DNA from: Pseudomonas solani
GTDB lineage: Bacteria; Pseudomonadota; Gammaproteobacteria; Pseudomonadales; Pseudomonadaceae
Direction: 5' to 3'
Length of the DNA: 64,000 bases
NCBI RefSeq assembly: GCF_026072635.1
Contig: NZ_AP023081.1
Location: 2,502,501-2,566,500, forward strand
A program made the translations under genes and the position numbers. Under the pieces are notes generated by a model. It did not search any database and had not been told where the DNA came from. It saw only the letters and a list, made by a program, of their open reading frames with translations. Shown piece by piece: positions 1-8,853 of the stretch (position 1 is its first letter; each line of letters opens with the position of its first letter).

Positions 1-331
1 CGTCTTCGCCTACGCCCCCAGGGCGTGATCCCCACCCCAGCCACCCTCGCGAGGGCCTGCGCACTTCTGGCGGTGGCCGATTAGACGTGCATTGCCTCCA
101 GCGGGCCCGTCTCGGCCACGAACTGCCCGCTCTCGACGCGACGCCTGCCACGGCGTCCGCACCTATCCGCCTAGGACAGGTACGAAAACACCGCCTTTTT
201 ATGTACGGCCATACGCGCCCTGCCTATGATCCCGGCTGCCGGCAAAACTCCCTATCTCATCACTCGCGCGGCCGCTTCAGCGGTCCTGTTCGCCTGGGCT
301 CGTGCCGCGCCGTGACTATCGAGGAACAGTT
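1..331. other. Non-coding leader upstream of the metalloprotease gene
   Basis: No convincing gene is seen here; the short open frames have no recognisable product and overlap the start of the next gene. A TATGAT hexamer at 225-230 could be a -10 box for the protease, but the sequence about 17 bases upstream (TGTACG) is a poor -35 match. A GAGGAACAG ribosome-binding site at 321-329 precedes the ATG at 332. Confidence 0.4.
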
Positions 332-3300
332 ATGTCGAGCTTCCGATTGAACGCCCTTTCCCGTGCCACCCGCCTATGGAGTGCCAGCCTGGGAGCGGCC
401 CTGCTTCTGCCGAGTGGCATGACGCTGGCCGATGACAGCCAGCAAGGCACCGAATCAGTCATCCAGGGGCATTTCATCAACCTCCAGTCATCGAATGCCA
501 GGGCGACCCTGTTCAGTGCCGCCGAGGCCGGAACCGAGCAACTGGAGCAGGAAACCGGGATGCGCGTGCGCAGCCTCACCCCGCGAGCCGGCGATGCATT
601 CAAGAACCTGCAGGTCATGACCGGGCAGCTCGAGGGGCGCGCGCGCACTCTCAGCGCCCCCGGGGAAATGACGCTGGCCGCGCGGCCCGATGGCAGCTTC
701 GTTGCGCTGCTGCCGGACGCCAACGCCATCATCCGCGGCGACGCCAGTGGCCAGCAGTCGATGATCCGCTTCGATCCGGGCGCTGCCTTCGCGCCGGATG
801 GCGTCGACTACATCGCCGGTGATGACAGCGAGATGCCGGCCTTGAAGGAGTCGCGCAGCGGCCAGCGCACATTCCAGGTCAACCGCAACATCCAGGGCGA
901 AACCGTGATCGACCTGTTGGCCGGTTTCTCGCAAAAGGCCGCGGACTACATCGGTGACCACGAGGCCTTTGCCCTGGCCCAGGTGGCCTCGGTCAACCGT
1001 GCACTGCGACAGTCCCAGGTACAGGGCGTGCGCCTGCGCCTGGTGGGCACCCAGGTGGTGGCCCAGGACGCTCCCATCACCGGCTCCAGCCTGAGCCAGG
1101 TGCGCAACGTCTTCGCCGAAGGCATGCGTCGCTACAGCCCGGACGTGGTCGCCAGCTTCGTCGTGGGTACTCCCGGCGTGGACACCGCCGTAGGCTGGGG
1201 CCATATGCCCGGGCGCTACACCATCAACTCCATCAAGTCGTCCACCGTGTTCCGCCACGAGCTGGGCCACAACATCGGCGGCGGCCACTGCTCCGATGGC
1301 AGGAGCTACACCTGGGGCTACCACAACGGTCGGGTCGGCACCATCCTCTGCGGCAACCATGTCGGCTACTTCTCCAACCCGGACGTCAGGGACAGCCGGG
1401 GCGTGCCGTTGGGCGACGCGGACACCGCCAACATGGCCCGGGTCTGGCGGGAAAGGGCGGCGCGGATGTCGGCCTACAGCCCTTCCGTCGTGCCCCTGGA
1501 GGAGGAACAGGGCACCTCGATCCTCAGCCAGAAGGTGAGCCTGAGCAGCAAACAGACGCGCTACTTCCCGGTGGACGTCCCCGAAGGCACCCGACGCCTG
1601 GTGTTCAGCGTGGTGGACGGCGAGCTCACCGAGAAGGCCGGCCAGGTCCAGTTGCTGCTCAAGCGCGGCGCCCAGCCCAGCGGCGCCAGCTTCGACTACC
1701 GCTCGGCGCGTAGCCACAACGTCTCCCTGGGGGTGAACGACCCGCAGCCGGGGCGCTGGTACCTGGCGATCAACACCGACAACCTCGCCACCCAGGACCA
1801 GGTGCTTGAGGTTCACGCCTATGGCCTGACCCAGGACAGCGCCCAGGGCCGCTACCTGAAGTTCGTCGCCACCTCGGCGGTGGATGGCAAGGACACCGCC
1901 AGTGTCGCCGAGCTGCTGCTGGTGGATGCCAAGGGCAAGGCCCTGCCCCGCGAGAGCTGGACAATCCTGTCCACCAGCAGTGCGGTGCCTGGCGCGGCGG
2001 TCGGCAACCACGCGATTGATGGCAACCCCAACTCCTACTGGAGCACGGCCGCAGGTGCACGCTACCCCCATGAAATGGTGATCGACCTGGGTGCCGCTAG
2101 CCGCTTCTCGCAACTGCACTACCTGCCCCGCCAGGACGCGGGCCTTAGCGGCAACATCAAGGGCTATCAGGTCTACGGCAGCAGCAGCGTCAACGGCGGC
2201 TGGAACCTGCTGGCCGATGGCGAATTCAGCGCCGACAACGACGTCAAGGCCGCATCCCTCAAGCCGGTGAACGCCGGTCAGCCTCCGCTGGCGATGATCA
2301 GCGGCAAGACCGAAGCCCGTGCCGGGGACCGGATCGTCCTGGACGCCTCCGGCTCCAGTGATCCCCAGGGCAATGCCCTGAGCTTCGCCTGGGAGGCCTC
2401 GCCGCGCCTGGACTTCGACTACGACGGCGCGCGCCTCGGCTTCACCGCGCCGGAACTGCAGGCGGACACCCGCTATCGCTTCACCCTGACCCTGAGCAAT
2501 GGCAAGCAGAGCAGCACCCGGACCCACGAGGTGCTGGTCAAGGGCAAGGCCGCCAGCGCCAGCTGCAAGCCGGAGTGGACCGTGAGGGGCACCTATGTCG
2601 GCAACGACACGGTGCAGTGGAAGGGACGTCAGTACCAGGCCCGCTGGTGGACCTCGGGCGCCGAGCCGGGGCTGGCCGGTACCACCGGCCCGGACGGCGC
2701 CGGAAAGGTCTGGCGTGACCTGGGCCCCTGCCAGAGCGGCGGCGAGAAACCGGTCGAGCCGCCGGTGGCGGAGGTCAAGCCGCCCGTGGCGGTGATCGGC
2801 GGTGCCAGCGAGGCCAAGCCGGGCGAAACCGTCTACCTCAACGCCACTGCTTCCAGCGACCCGGCGGGCCTGAAGCTCAGCTACAGCTGGAGCGTCAGCC
2901 CAAGCGTCGCGTTTGAGGCCGCCGGCACCCTGATGAAATTCGTCGCCCCGAAGACCGACAAGGATGTCGTCTATGACGTCAGCCTGACCGTCAACAATGG
3001 CAAGCACAGCACAACCCGCGTGCATCAGGTCAGGGTGCCCGCCGAGAAGCCTGTGCAGGTCAAGCCGCCGCTGGCCAGCATCGCCGGCGCCAGCCAGGCC
3101 AAGGGCGGTGAAACAGTGACCCTGGACGCCGCAGGCTCCAGCGATCCAGCCGGCCTGGCACTGAGCTACCAGTGGACCGTGACGCCCAGCGTCGCCTTCC
3201 AGACCTCGGGATCGAAGCTGAGCTTCGTCGCGCCCAGGAGCGACAAGGACATCAGCTACCGCTTCACCCTGAACCTGGGCAACGGCACCCATGTGGCCAG

Positions 3301-3523
3301 CCGCGACCACAGCGTGAGGGTGCTGGCGGACAAGGTGGAAACCCCGACCGGCTGCCAGGGTGCCTGGAGCCCCCAGGGAACCTACTGGACCAATGACAAG
3401 GTCAGCCACAACGGTCGCTTCTATGTCGCCCGCTGGTGGACCAAGGGCAACGAGCCCACTGCCGCCACCATCGGTGGCGAAGGCAGCGGCAAGGTTTGGA
3501 GGGACGCGGGCGCCTGCAACTGA
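332..3523 (+). CDS. Secreted modular zinc metalloprotease with discoidin, PKD and chitin-binding-like domains
   Basis: Predicted extracellular reprolysin-like (M12-type) metalloprotease of about 1063 residues. A signal peptide covers roughly residues 1-32, ending near TLADD. The zinc motif HELGHNIGGGH gives ligands His309, His313 and His319 and catalytic Glu310. A jelly-roll-like linker is followed by an F5/8C (discoidin)-like domain at about 510-640 (GNHAIDGNPNSYWST). Then come a PKD-like domain, a CBM5/12-like domain (QYQARWWTSGAEPG), two more PKD-like domains and a terminal CBM5/12-like domain (FYVARWWTKGNEP). The paired Trp residues in the CBMs resemble chitin-binding modules, so the enzyme probably acts on proteins in chitinous or glycan-rich material. 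The ATG at 332 is preferred over the GTG at 302 because it has a ribosome-binding site and exposes the signal peptide. The gene stands alone. Protease and modules are confident; substrate is inferred. Confidence 0.85.
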   Translation: MSSFRLNALSRATRLWSASLGAALLLPSGMTLADDSQQGTESVIQGHFINLQSSNARATLFSAAEAGTEQLEQETGMRVRSLTPRAGDAFKNLQVMTGQLEGRARTLSAPGEMTLAARPDGSFVALLPDANAIIRGDASGQQSMIRFDPGAAFAPDGVDYIAGDDSEMPALKESRSGQRTFQVNRNIQGETVIDLLAGFSQKAADYIGDHEAFALAQVASVNRALRQSQVQGVRLRLVGTQVVAQDAPITGSSLSQVRNVFAEGMRRYSPDVVASFVVGTPGVDTAVGWGHMPGRYTINSIKSSTVFRHELGHNIGGGHCSDGRSYTWGYHNGRVGTILCGNHVGYFSNPDVRDSRGVPLGDADTANMARVWRERAARMSAYSPSVVPLEEEQGTSILSQKVSLSSKQTRYFPVDVPEGTRRLVFSVVDGELTEKAGQVQLLLKRGAQPSGASFDYRSARSHNVSLGVNDPQPGRWYLAINTDNLATQDQVLEVHAYGLTQDSAQGRYLKFVATSAVDGKDTASVAELLLVDAKGKALPRESWTILSTSSAVPGAAVGNHAIDGNPNSYWSTAAGARYPHEMVIDLGAASRFSQLHYLPRQDAGLSGNIKGYQVYGSSSVNGGWNLLADGEFSADNDVKAASLKPVNAGQPPLAMISGKTEARAGDRIVLDASGSSDPQGNALSFAWEASPRLDFDYDGARLGFTAPELQADTRYRFTLTLSNGKQSSTRTHEVLVKGKAASASCKPEWTVRGTYVGNDTVQWKGRQYQARWWTSGAEPGLAGTTGPDGAGKVWRDLGPCQSGGEKPVEPPVAEVKPPVAVIGGASEAKPGETVYLNATASSDPAGLKLSYSWSVSPSVAFEAAGTLMKFVAPKTDKDVVYDVSLTVNNGKHSTTRVHQVRVPAEKPVQVKPPLASIAGASQAKGGETVTLDAAGSSDPAGLALSYQWTVTPSVAFQTSGSKLSFVAPRSDKDISYRFTLNLGNGTHVASRDHSVRVLADKVETPTGCQGAWSPQGTYWTNDKVSHNGRFYVARWWTKGNEPTAATIGGEGSGKVWRDAGACN

Positions 3524-3652
3524 TGCGCTCCGCTGACCGGTAGCGCGCCAATCGGCGTGTGCTAACCGGTACTTCCGGGTCCCGGGTTGGCGACATCCAT
3601 CGTTGTCGTCAGCCTGGGGCGCACCGAATCCGGCATAAGCCGGGCGGCCCGC

Positions 3653-3747
3653 AGGATGGGTAGAGCGAAGCGAAACCCATGCGGTAAGCACGGGCAGGGT
3701 GCTCGCCGGGAAGGCCGCTTGATGGGTTTCGTACCTCTACCCATCCT
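3653..3747. repeat. Paired inverted repeat (REP/BIME-like) between convergent genes
   Basis: The left arm at 3653-3680 contains AGGATGGGTAG and GCGAAACCCAT. The right arm at 3722-3747 reads ATGGGTTTCG, then CTACCCATCCT, so the two are near-perfect inverted copies about 40 bases apart. The pair lies between the ends of two convergent genes. It resembles the short palindromic intergenic repeats common in Pseudomonas; transcript-end protection is a guess. Confidence 0.6.
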
Positions 3748-3766
3748 ACGGTCAACCGGCCGGGGA

Positions 3767-4663
3767 TCACGCCAGCTCGGGAAACTCCGCGCGCAGCTCC
3801 GCTGCCAGCCACCCCAGGAACCATTGGATATCGGCACTGACCTCTTCGGTCGGCAGCAGCGCCTGGTAACTCTCCAGCGGCGCCTGCCGCTGCACGGGGC
3901 GTACGAGGAGGCCGGCAGCCAGCTCCTGGCTCACCAGCACCTCGTTGGCCAGGGCGATGCCGTGGCCCTTCTCGGCCATGCTCAGGGCGTGGTCGTTGCT
4001 CACGTAGAGCACATCGGAACTGACCCGCACCGTGCAACCCACGGCGGCGAACCAGGCGTTCCACCACTCGCCGTCGTCCACGTGGATCAGCTTGTGCCGC
4101 GCCAGTTCGTCCGGTCCGGCGATGGGGCCGTGGGCGGCGAGGTAGTCCGGCGAGCACACCGGGAACACATTGGGTTGCAGCAGGGTGGCCTGGCACTGCG
4201 GGTACTGCCCGGGCATGCCGTAGACGATGCCCAGGTCGGCACCCTGGCCATCCACGGCGGTGAAGGTCGGGTTGGGTTCGATGGCGATCTTCAGCCCCGG
4301 CCGCAGCTGGCGCAGCGACTCCATGCGCGGCATCAGCCAGCGCTTGGCGAAGGCCGGCACGGCGAGGATGCGCAACCAGCGCGTGGCGTCGCTGGCCGCC
4401 ACCTCGGCGCCGGCCTCGGCGATCTGCCGCAGCGCCCGCGACACCTTGGCGTGGTAGCGCCGCCCGGCCTCGGTGAGCCGCACGCCGCGTGGCGTACGTT
4501 CCAGCAACTGCACGCCGAGCCAGTCCTCCAGCAGGCGCACATGGCGGCCGATGGCCGGCTGGGTGACGTGCAGCGCCCGTGACGCGGCGACGTAGCTGCC
4601 GAGGCGGGCAGCTGCCTCGAAGGCGCGCAGGGCGTTGAGCGGCGGCAGGCGTGGTTCGGCCAT
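3767..4663 (-). CDS. LysR-family transcriptional regulator (GcvA-like)
   Basis: DNA-binding regulator of about 298 residues, the usual LysR length. The winged helix-turn-helix is at about 8-66 (LNALRAFEAAARLGSYVAAS, then HVTQPAIGRHVRLLEDWLG), followed by a periplasmic-binding-protein-type effector domain. It is transcribed away from the polyamine-type ABC operon starting at 4878, with a perfect palindrome in the shared promoter region, so it is the likely regulator of that operon. The ATG at 4663 is chosen because it matches the family N-terminus; the open frame extends further upstream, but that part is not LysR-like. The effector cannot be told from sequence. Confidence 0.88.
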   Translation of the reverse strand: MAEPRLPPLNALRAFEAAARLGSYVAASRALHVTQPAIGRHVRLLEDWLGVQLLERTPRGVRLTEAGRRYHAKVSRALRQIAEAGAEVAASDATRWLRILAVPAFAKRWLMPRMESLRQLRPGLKIAIEPNPTFTAVDGQGADLGIVYGMPGQYPQCQATLLQPNVFPVCSPDYLAAHGPIAGPDELARHKLIHVDDGEWWNAWFAAVGCTVRVSSDVLYVSNDHALSMAEKGHGIALANEVLVSQELAAGLLVRPVQRQAPLESYQALLPTEEVSADIQWFLGWLAAELRAEFPELA

Positions 4664-4675
4664 CACGGGACTCCT

Positions 4676-4698
4676 GGCTGTTAATTTTATTAACAGCC
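4676..4698. promoter_or_regulatory. Perfect 23-bp palindrome, putative LysR operator
   Basis: Arms GGCTGTTAAT and ATTAACAGCC are perfect inverted repeats separated by TTT. The site begins 13 bases upstream of the lysR start and lies in an AT-rich patch in otherwise GC-rich DNA. It contains the T-N11-A pattern of LysR binding sites. Autoregulation plus control of the divergent operon is inferred from position. Confidence 0.6.
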
Positions 4699-4877
4699 AA
4701 TGTAAGGAAATTGAAGTTTCCTGTCGCGGGTATTTGGCCGAGTATCCGGCCCAGGCAGCGCCATAACGACAACCCGCGCGCCCGCTCCACCCGCTCGCCA
4801 CGAGCCCTCAGTCCTGCCCAGAACAACGAGAAGTCCCGCCAGCGGACACCACGCGGCGAGGACACGGAGGTAAGGCC

Positions 4878-5996
4878 ATGAACGCCCTGCATGCAGTGCA
4901 GACCGCAGCGGTATCCATTCGCGCGGTCCGCAAGGTCTACGGCGATCCGCAATCCGGGCCCGTCGCCCTCAAGCACGTCGACCTGGAAATCCGCGACAAC
5001 GAGTTCTTCACCCTTCTCGGCCCATCCGGCTGCGGCAAGACCACCCTGCTGCGGATGATCGCCGGCTTCGAATACCCCAGCGCCGGCAGCATCCACCTCT
5101 ACGGCGAAGACATCGCCGACCTGCCGCCCTACGCGCGCCCGGTCAACACGGTGTTCCAGCACTACGCGCTGTTCCCGCACATGACCATCGCCCAGAACCT
5201 GGCCTTCGGCCTGGAATCCCAGCCGCTGGGCCGGGCCATGAGCCGCGCCCAGGTCGCCGAGCGCGTGGCCGAGATGCTCGCCCTGGTGCAGATGGAGCGC
5301 TTCGCCGACCGTCGCCCGACGCAGCTTTCCGGCGGCCAGCAGCAACGTGTGGCCCTGGCCCGCGCCCTGGCGCCGCATCCCCGTGTCCTGCTGCTGGACG
5401 AGCCGCTCTCGGCCCTCGACCTCAAGCTGCGCCAGGCGATGCGCGAGGAGCTCAAGGCGATCCAGGCCAAGACCGGCATCACCTTCATCTTCGTTACCCA
5501 CGACCAGGAAGAGGCACTGACCCTGTCCGACCGCATCGCGGTGTTCTCGGAGGGCCAGGTGCAGCAGGTGGGCACCCCGCAGGAAATCTACGAGCGCCCA
5601 CGCAACCGCTTCGTCGCCGACTTCATCGGCGAAACCAATTTCCTCGATGCCCAGGTGCTCAGCCTCGATGGCGCCCGGGCGCTGTGCCAGGGGCCGGGCG
5701 GGCAGCCGTTCCAGGCCGAATCCGTCGACGGCGTGCTGCCGGGCAGCCGGGTCAGCCTGTCGATCCGCCCCGAGCGCGTGCACCTGGGCGGCGTCGACAC
5801 CGCCGGCGCGCTGCCCTGCCGGGTGGAGGCGCAGGTGTACCTGGGCACCGACCTGCAGTACCGGGTGAGCCTCGACGACGGCACCCGGCTGACCGTGCGC
5901 ATGCCCAACAGCCTGGAGCGCCACCAGCGCTTCGGCGTCGGCGAACGGGCCGCGCTGCAGTTCGAGAACGGCAGCGCCAGCGTCCTGCTGGACTGA
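4878..5996 (+). CDS. Polyamine-type ABC transporter ATP-binding protein (PotA-like)
   Basis: Cytoplasmic ATPase of about 372 residues that would power the permeases encoded next. Walker A is LLGPSGCGKTT at about 47-56. The Q-loop region reads TVFQHYALFPHMT, the signature is LSGGQQQRVALARA, Walker B is VLLLDEPLSALD, and the switch His is in FVTHDQEEALT. A C-terminal TOBE-type regulatory domain follows residue 240. GGAGGTAAGG just upstream is a strong ribosome-binding site. It is the first gene of a potA-potB-potC-potD-amidase order. The spermidine/putrescine class is certain, but the real substrate is not shown. Confidence 0.92.
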   Translation: MNALHAVQTAAVSIRAVRKVYGDPQSGPVALKHVDLEIRDNEFFTLLGPSGCGKTTLLRMIAGFEYPSAGSIHLYGEDIADLPPYARPVNTVFQHYALFPHMTIAQNLAFGLESQPLGRAMSRAQVAERVAEMLALVQMERFADRRPTQLSGGQQQRVALARALAPHPRVLLLDEPLSALDLKLRQAMREELKAIQAKTGITFIFVTHDQEEALTLSDRIAVFSEGQVQQVGTPQEIYERPRNRFVADFIGETNFLDAQVLSLDGARALCQGPGGQPFQAESVDGVLPGSRVSLSIRPERVHLGGVDTAGALPCRVEAQVYLGTDLQYRVSLDDGTRLTVRMPNSLERHQRFGVGERAALQFENGSASVLLD

Positions 5997-6010
5997 GCCC
6001 GGAGGCAGAC

Positions 6011-6937
6011 ATGCATCGATCGACACGCTCCGGCGCCGCCCTGCACGCGCGCCGGCAATCCCTGCGCAACCTGCTCGGCGTCAGCCCGGCACTCCTGGCC
6101 ATCGGCCTGTTCCTGATCGTCCCCATCCTGCTGGTGGTCGGTTATTCGCTGATGGAGGCCAACCCCTACGGCGGGGTCGAGCCGGTGTTCAGCACCGAGT
6201 CCTACCTGTCGCTGCTGTTCGAGCGGCAACTGGACGACAGCCTGGCCTTCGTCGACGCCTACCTGCTGATCGCCCTGCGCTCCATCGGCATCGCCGCGGC
6301 GACCACGCTGGTCACCCTGCTGATCGGCTTCCCGGTGGCGGTGTGGCTGGCCATGCAGCCGCCGCACAAGCGCGGCCTGCTGATCTTCCTCATCACCGTG
6401 CCGTTCTGGGCCAACCTGCTGATCCGCACCTACGCCTGGATCCTGCTGCTGCGCGAGACCGGTGTGGTCAACGGCACGCTCGTGGGCCTGGGGCTGATCG
6501 ACCAGCCGCTGCAACTGCTCTACACCGACGGCGCGGTGCTGCTGGGGCTGGTGTACACCTACGCGCCCTTCGTGGTGCTGCCCATCTACGCGACCCTGGA
6601 GAAGATGGACATGCGCCTGCTGGAGGCGGCCCAGGACCTCTACGCCGGCCGCTGGCGCACGCTGCGCACGGTGGTGCTGCCCATCGCCCGGCCGGGCATC
6701 CTCGCCGGCGCCATCCTCACCTTCGTGCCCTGCCTCGGCGCCATGGTGGCCCCGGAGCTGCTCGGCGGCGGCACGCGGATGATGCTTGGCAACCTGATCT
6801 TCCGGCAGTTCAGCGACGCCCGTAACTGGCCCTTCGGCTCCGCCCTGGCATTGGTGCTGATGGCCGCGGTGATGCTGGTGCTGACCCTCTACGCACTGCG
6901 CGCCGAGCGCGTGCGCATCGCCCGGGGAGGTGTGTGA
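6011..6937 (+). CDS. Polyamine-type ABC transporter permease (PotB-like)
   Basis: Inner-membrane permease of about 308 residues. A first membrane segment near residues 22-45 is followed by five more. The family coupling motif region is EAAQDLYAGRWRTLRTVVLP, contacting the ATPase. The ATG at 6011 follows a GGAGG sequence 14 bases after the potA-like stop. The gene ends in a one-base overlap with the next permease, so the two are probably translationally coupled and form a heterodimeric channel. Confidence 0.9.
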   Translation: MHRSTRSGAALHARRQSLRNLLGVSPALLAIGLFLIVPILLVVGYSLMEANPYGGVEPVFSTESYLSLLFERQLDDSLAFVDAYLLIALRSIGIAAATTLVTLLIGFPVAVWLAMQPPHKRGLLIFLITVPFWANLLIRTYAWILLLRETGVVNGTLVGLGLIDQPLQLLYTDGAVLLGLVYTYAPFVVLPIYATLEKMDMRLLEAAQDLYAGRWRTLRTVVLPIARPGILAGAILTFVPCLGAMVAPELLGGGTRMMLGNLIFRQFSDARNWPFGSALALVLMAAVMLVLTLYALRAERVRIARGGV

Positions 6938-7737
6938 TGAACCTGTTCAAGCGCCGCCTCGGCGTCCACCACTTCCCTGGTTTCGGCGGCTTCAGCCTGC
7001 TGTTCTATCTCTACCTCTACGCGCCGATCCTGGTGCTGGTGGTGCTGTCGTTCAACGCCAACCAGTCGGCCACGGTGTGGAGCGGCTTCAGCCTCGACTG
7101 GTACCGCGCCGCCTTCGCCAACCAGGCGCTGCGCCAGGCCGCCGGCAACAGCCTGCTGATCGCCCTGTGCGCCAGCCTGATCGCCACCGTGATCGCCACC
7201 CTGGCGGCCCTGGCCACCTCGCGCGGCGCACGCTTCAAGGGCCTGCGGCTGTCGATGGGCACCATCATGCTGCCGCTGGTGCTGCCCGAGATCGTGGTCG
7301 GCGTCGCCACCCTGGCGCTGTTCTCCACCCTTGGCCTGTCCCTGGGCTACGGCAACCTGATCATCGCCCACACGGTGTTCTGCATCCCCTTCGCCTACCT
7401 GCCGATCCGCGCCCGCCTCAACGACATGGACCTGTCCCTGGAGCAGGCCGCTGCGGACCTCTATGCCGGGCCCTGGCGCACCCTGCGCAAGGTCACCCTG
7501 CCGTTGCTGATGCCGGGAATCTTCTCCGGGCTGATGCTGGCCTTCATCGTCTCGCTGGATAACTTCGTGATCTCGATGATGGTTTCCCAGGCCGGCACCA
7601 CCACGCTGCCGATCTTCATCTTCGGCCTGCTGCGCATGGGCGTGACGCCCGACGTGAACGCCGTGTCGACGCTGATCCTCGGCGTCTCCGTGCTCTTCGT
7701 GACCCTGTCCTACCTGCTTGGCAGACAAAGAACCTGA
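6937..7737 (+). CDS. Polyamine-type ABC transporter permease (PotC-like)
   Basis: Second inner-membrane permease, about 266 residues with six predicted helices. The ABC coupling motif reads EQAAADLYAGPWRTLRKVTL. The start ATG at 6937 shares a base with the TGA of the preceding permease gene; an in-frame GTG at 6934 is possible but less likely. The binding-protein gene follows after 17 bases. Confidence 0.9.
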   Translation: MNLFKRRLGVHHFPGFGGFSLLFYLYLYAPILVLVVLSFNANQSATVWSGFSLDWYRAAFANQALRQAAGNSLLIALCASLIATVIATLAALATSRGARFKGLRLSMGTIMLPLVLPEIVVGVATLALFSTLGLSLGYGNLIIAHTVFCIPFAYLPIRARLNDMDLSLEQAAADLYAGPWRTLRKVTLPLLMPGIFSGLMLAFIVSLDNFVISMMVSQAGTTTLPIFIFGLLRMGVTPDVNAVSTLILGVSVLFVTLSYLLGRQRT

Positions 7738-7754
7738 CCCTGGAGAATTGACGC

Positions 7755-8789
7755 ATGAAAAAGCTGATCGCTGTTCTGGGTACCTCGCTGGGCCTCGCCC
7801 TGGCCGCCAACGTGCAGGCCGCCGGCACGCTCAACGTCATCAGTTGGAGCGGCTACTTCTCGCCGCAGATCCTGGAGAAGTTCGAGAAGGAAAGCGGCAT
7901 CAAGGTCACGGTGGACTCCTACGATTCCAACGAGACGCTGCTGGCCAAGCTCAAGCAGGGCGGTGCCGGCTACGACGTCGCCATCCCCTCCCACCAGTTC
8001 GTGCCGATCCTCATCCAGGAGCAGCTGCTGGAGCGCTTCGAGCCCGGCAGGGAGGCCTACTACCAGGGCTTCACCGCCAACCTGCAGAAGCCCGCCTGGG
8101 ACCCGCAGGGTGCCTACGCCGCGCCCTTCATCTGGGGCACCACCAGCGTGGTGGTCAACCGCGAGCGCTACCAGGGCGAGGCGGACAGCTACGCGCTGCT
8201 GTTCAAGCCGCCGGCGGAGCTGCAGGGGCGCATCAACATGTTCGACTCGGTCAGCGAGGTGATCGACACCGCCAGCCTCTACCTTGGCATCCCGCTGTGC
8301 AGCGAGGACCCCAAGCAGATGCAGCAGGTGCTGGCGCTGCTCAAGGAGCAGAAGCCCCATGTGCGCACCTACAGCTCCAAGGCCGGGGCCATCCGCGAGA
8401 GCCTGGCGGCCGGCGAGCTGGACATGTCGATGTTCTGGGGCGGTTCCTCGCTGCGCGCACGGGAGATGAAGCCGAGCCTCGAATACCTGTACCCGAAGGA
8501 GGGCGTGATGGCCTGGGTGGACAACCTGGTGATCCCCAAGGGTGCGCGCAACCTCGATAACGCCAAGGCCTTCATCGCCTTCCTCAGCCAGCCGGAGAAC
8601 GCCGCGCTGACGCAGAACTTCCTCAAGCACCAGAGCCCGGTGCAGGGCGTCGAGCCCTACCTCGAACCGGGCCTCAAGGACGCGCCCGAGCTGCACATCC
8701 CCGACGGCACCAAGGTGGTGTTCAGCCAGACCTGCGGCGCCGGTGCCATCCGCCTGGCCGACCGCCTGTGGACCAACCTGATGCGTTGA
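7755..8789 (+). CDS. Polyamine-type periplasmic substrate-binding protein (PotD-like)
   Basis: Periplasmic receptor of about 344 residues feeding the preceding ABC transporter. A Sec signal peptide ends at about residue 22 (NVQAAG). The PotD/PotF fold is recognisable from VISWSGYFSP, YDSNETLLAKL and GYDVAIPSHQF. The usual YNWSDY ligand motif is replaced by SWSGY, and the usual WFD pocket segment is not obvious, so the ligand may differ from putrescine or spermidine. The amidase gene downstream hints at a polyamine amide or other amide, but this is inference. Confidence 0.88.
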   Translation: MKKLIAVLGTSLGLALAANVQAAGTLNVISWSGYFSPQILEKFEKESGIKVTVDSYDSNETLLAKLKQGGAGYDVAIPSHQFVPILIQEQLLERFEPGREAYYQGFTANLQKPAWDPQGAYAAPFIWGTTSVVVNRERYQGEADSYALLFKPPAELQGRINMFDSVSEVIDTASLYLGIPLCSEDPKQMQQVLALLKEQKPHVRTYSSKAGAIRESLAAGELDMSMFWGGSSLRAREMKPSLEYLYPKEGVMAWVDNLVIPKGARNLDNAKAFIAFLSQPENAALTQNFLKHQSPVQGVEPYLEPGLKDAPELHIPDGTKVVFSQTCGAGAIRLADRLWTNLMR

Positions 8790-8796
8790 TGAACAC

Positions 8797-8818
8797 CGCC
8801 CCCGCAGGCGCGGGGGCG
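8797..8818 (+). terminator. GC-rich intercistronic hairpin
   Basis: CGCCCCCGC and GCGGGGGCG form a 9-bp stem with loop AGGC, 8 bases after the binding-protein stop. No T-run follows, so it more likely stabilises the upstream message or attenuates transcription than ends it. Confidence 0.5.
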
Positions 8819-8853
8819 CATAACCAGAACGAGACGGAACGAGATCACTGCCC

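Noticed and set aside
488..3691. Long minus-strand open frame (over 1000 codons) opposite the metalloprotease
   Set aside because: It is a by-product of GC-rich codon bias. The plus-strand frame has a signal peptide, zinc motif and domains; the antisense frame has none.
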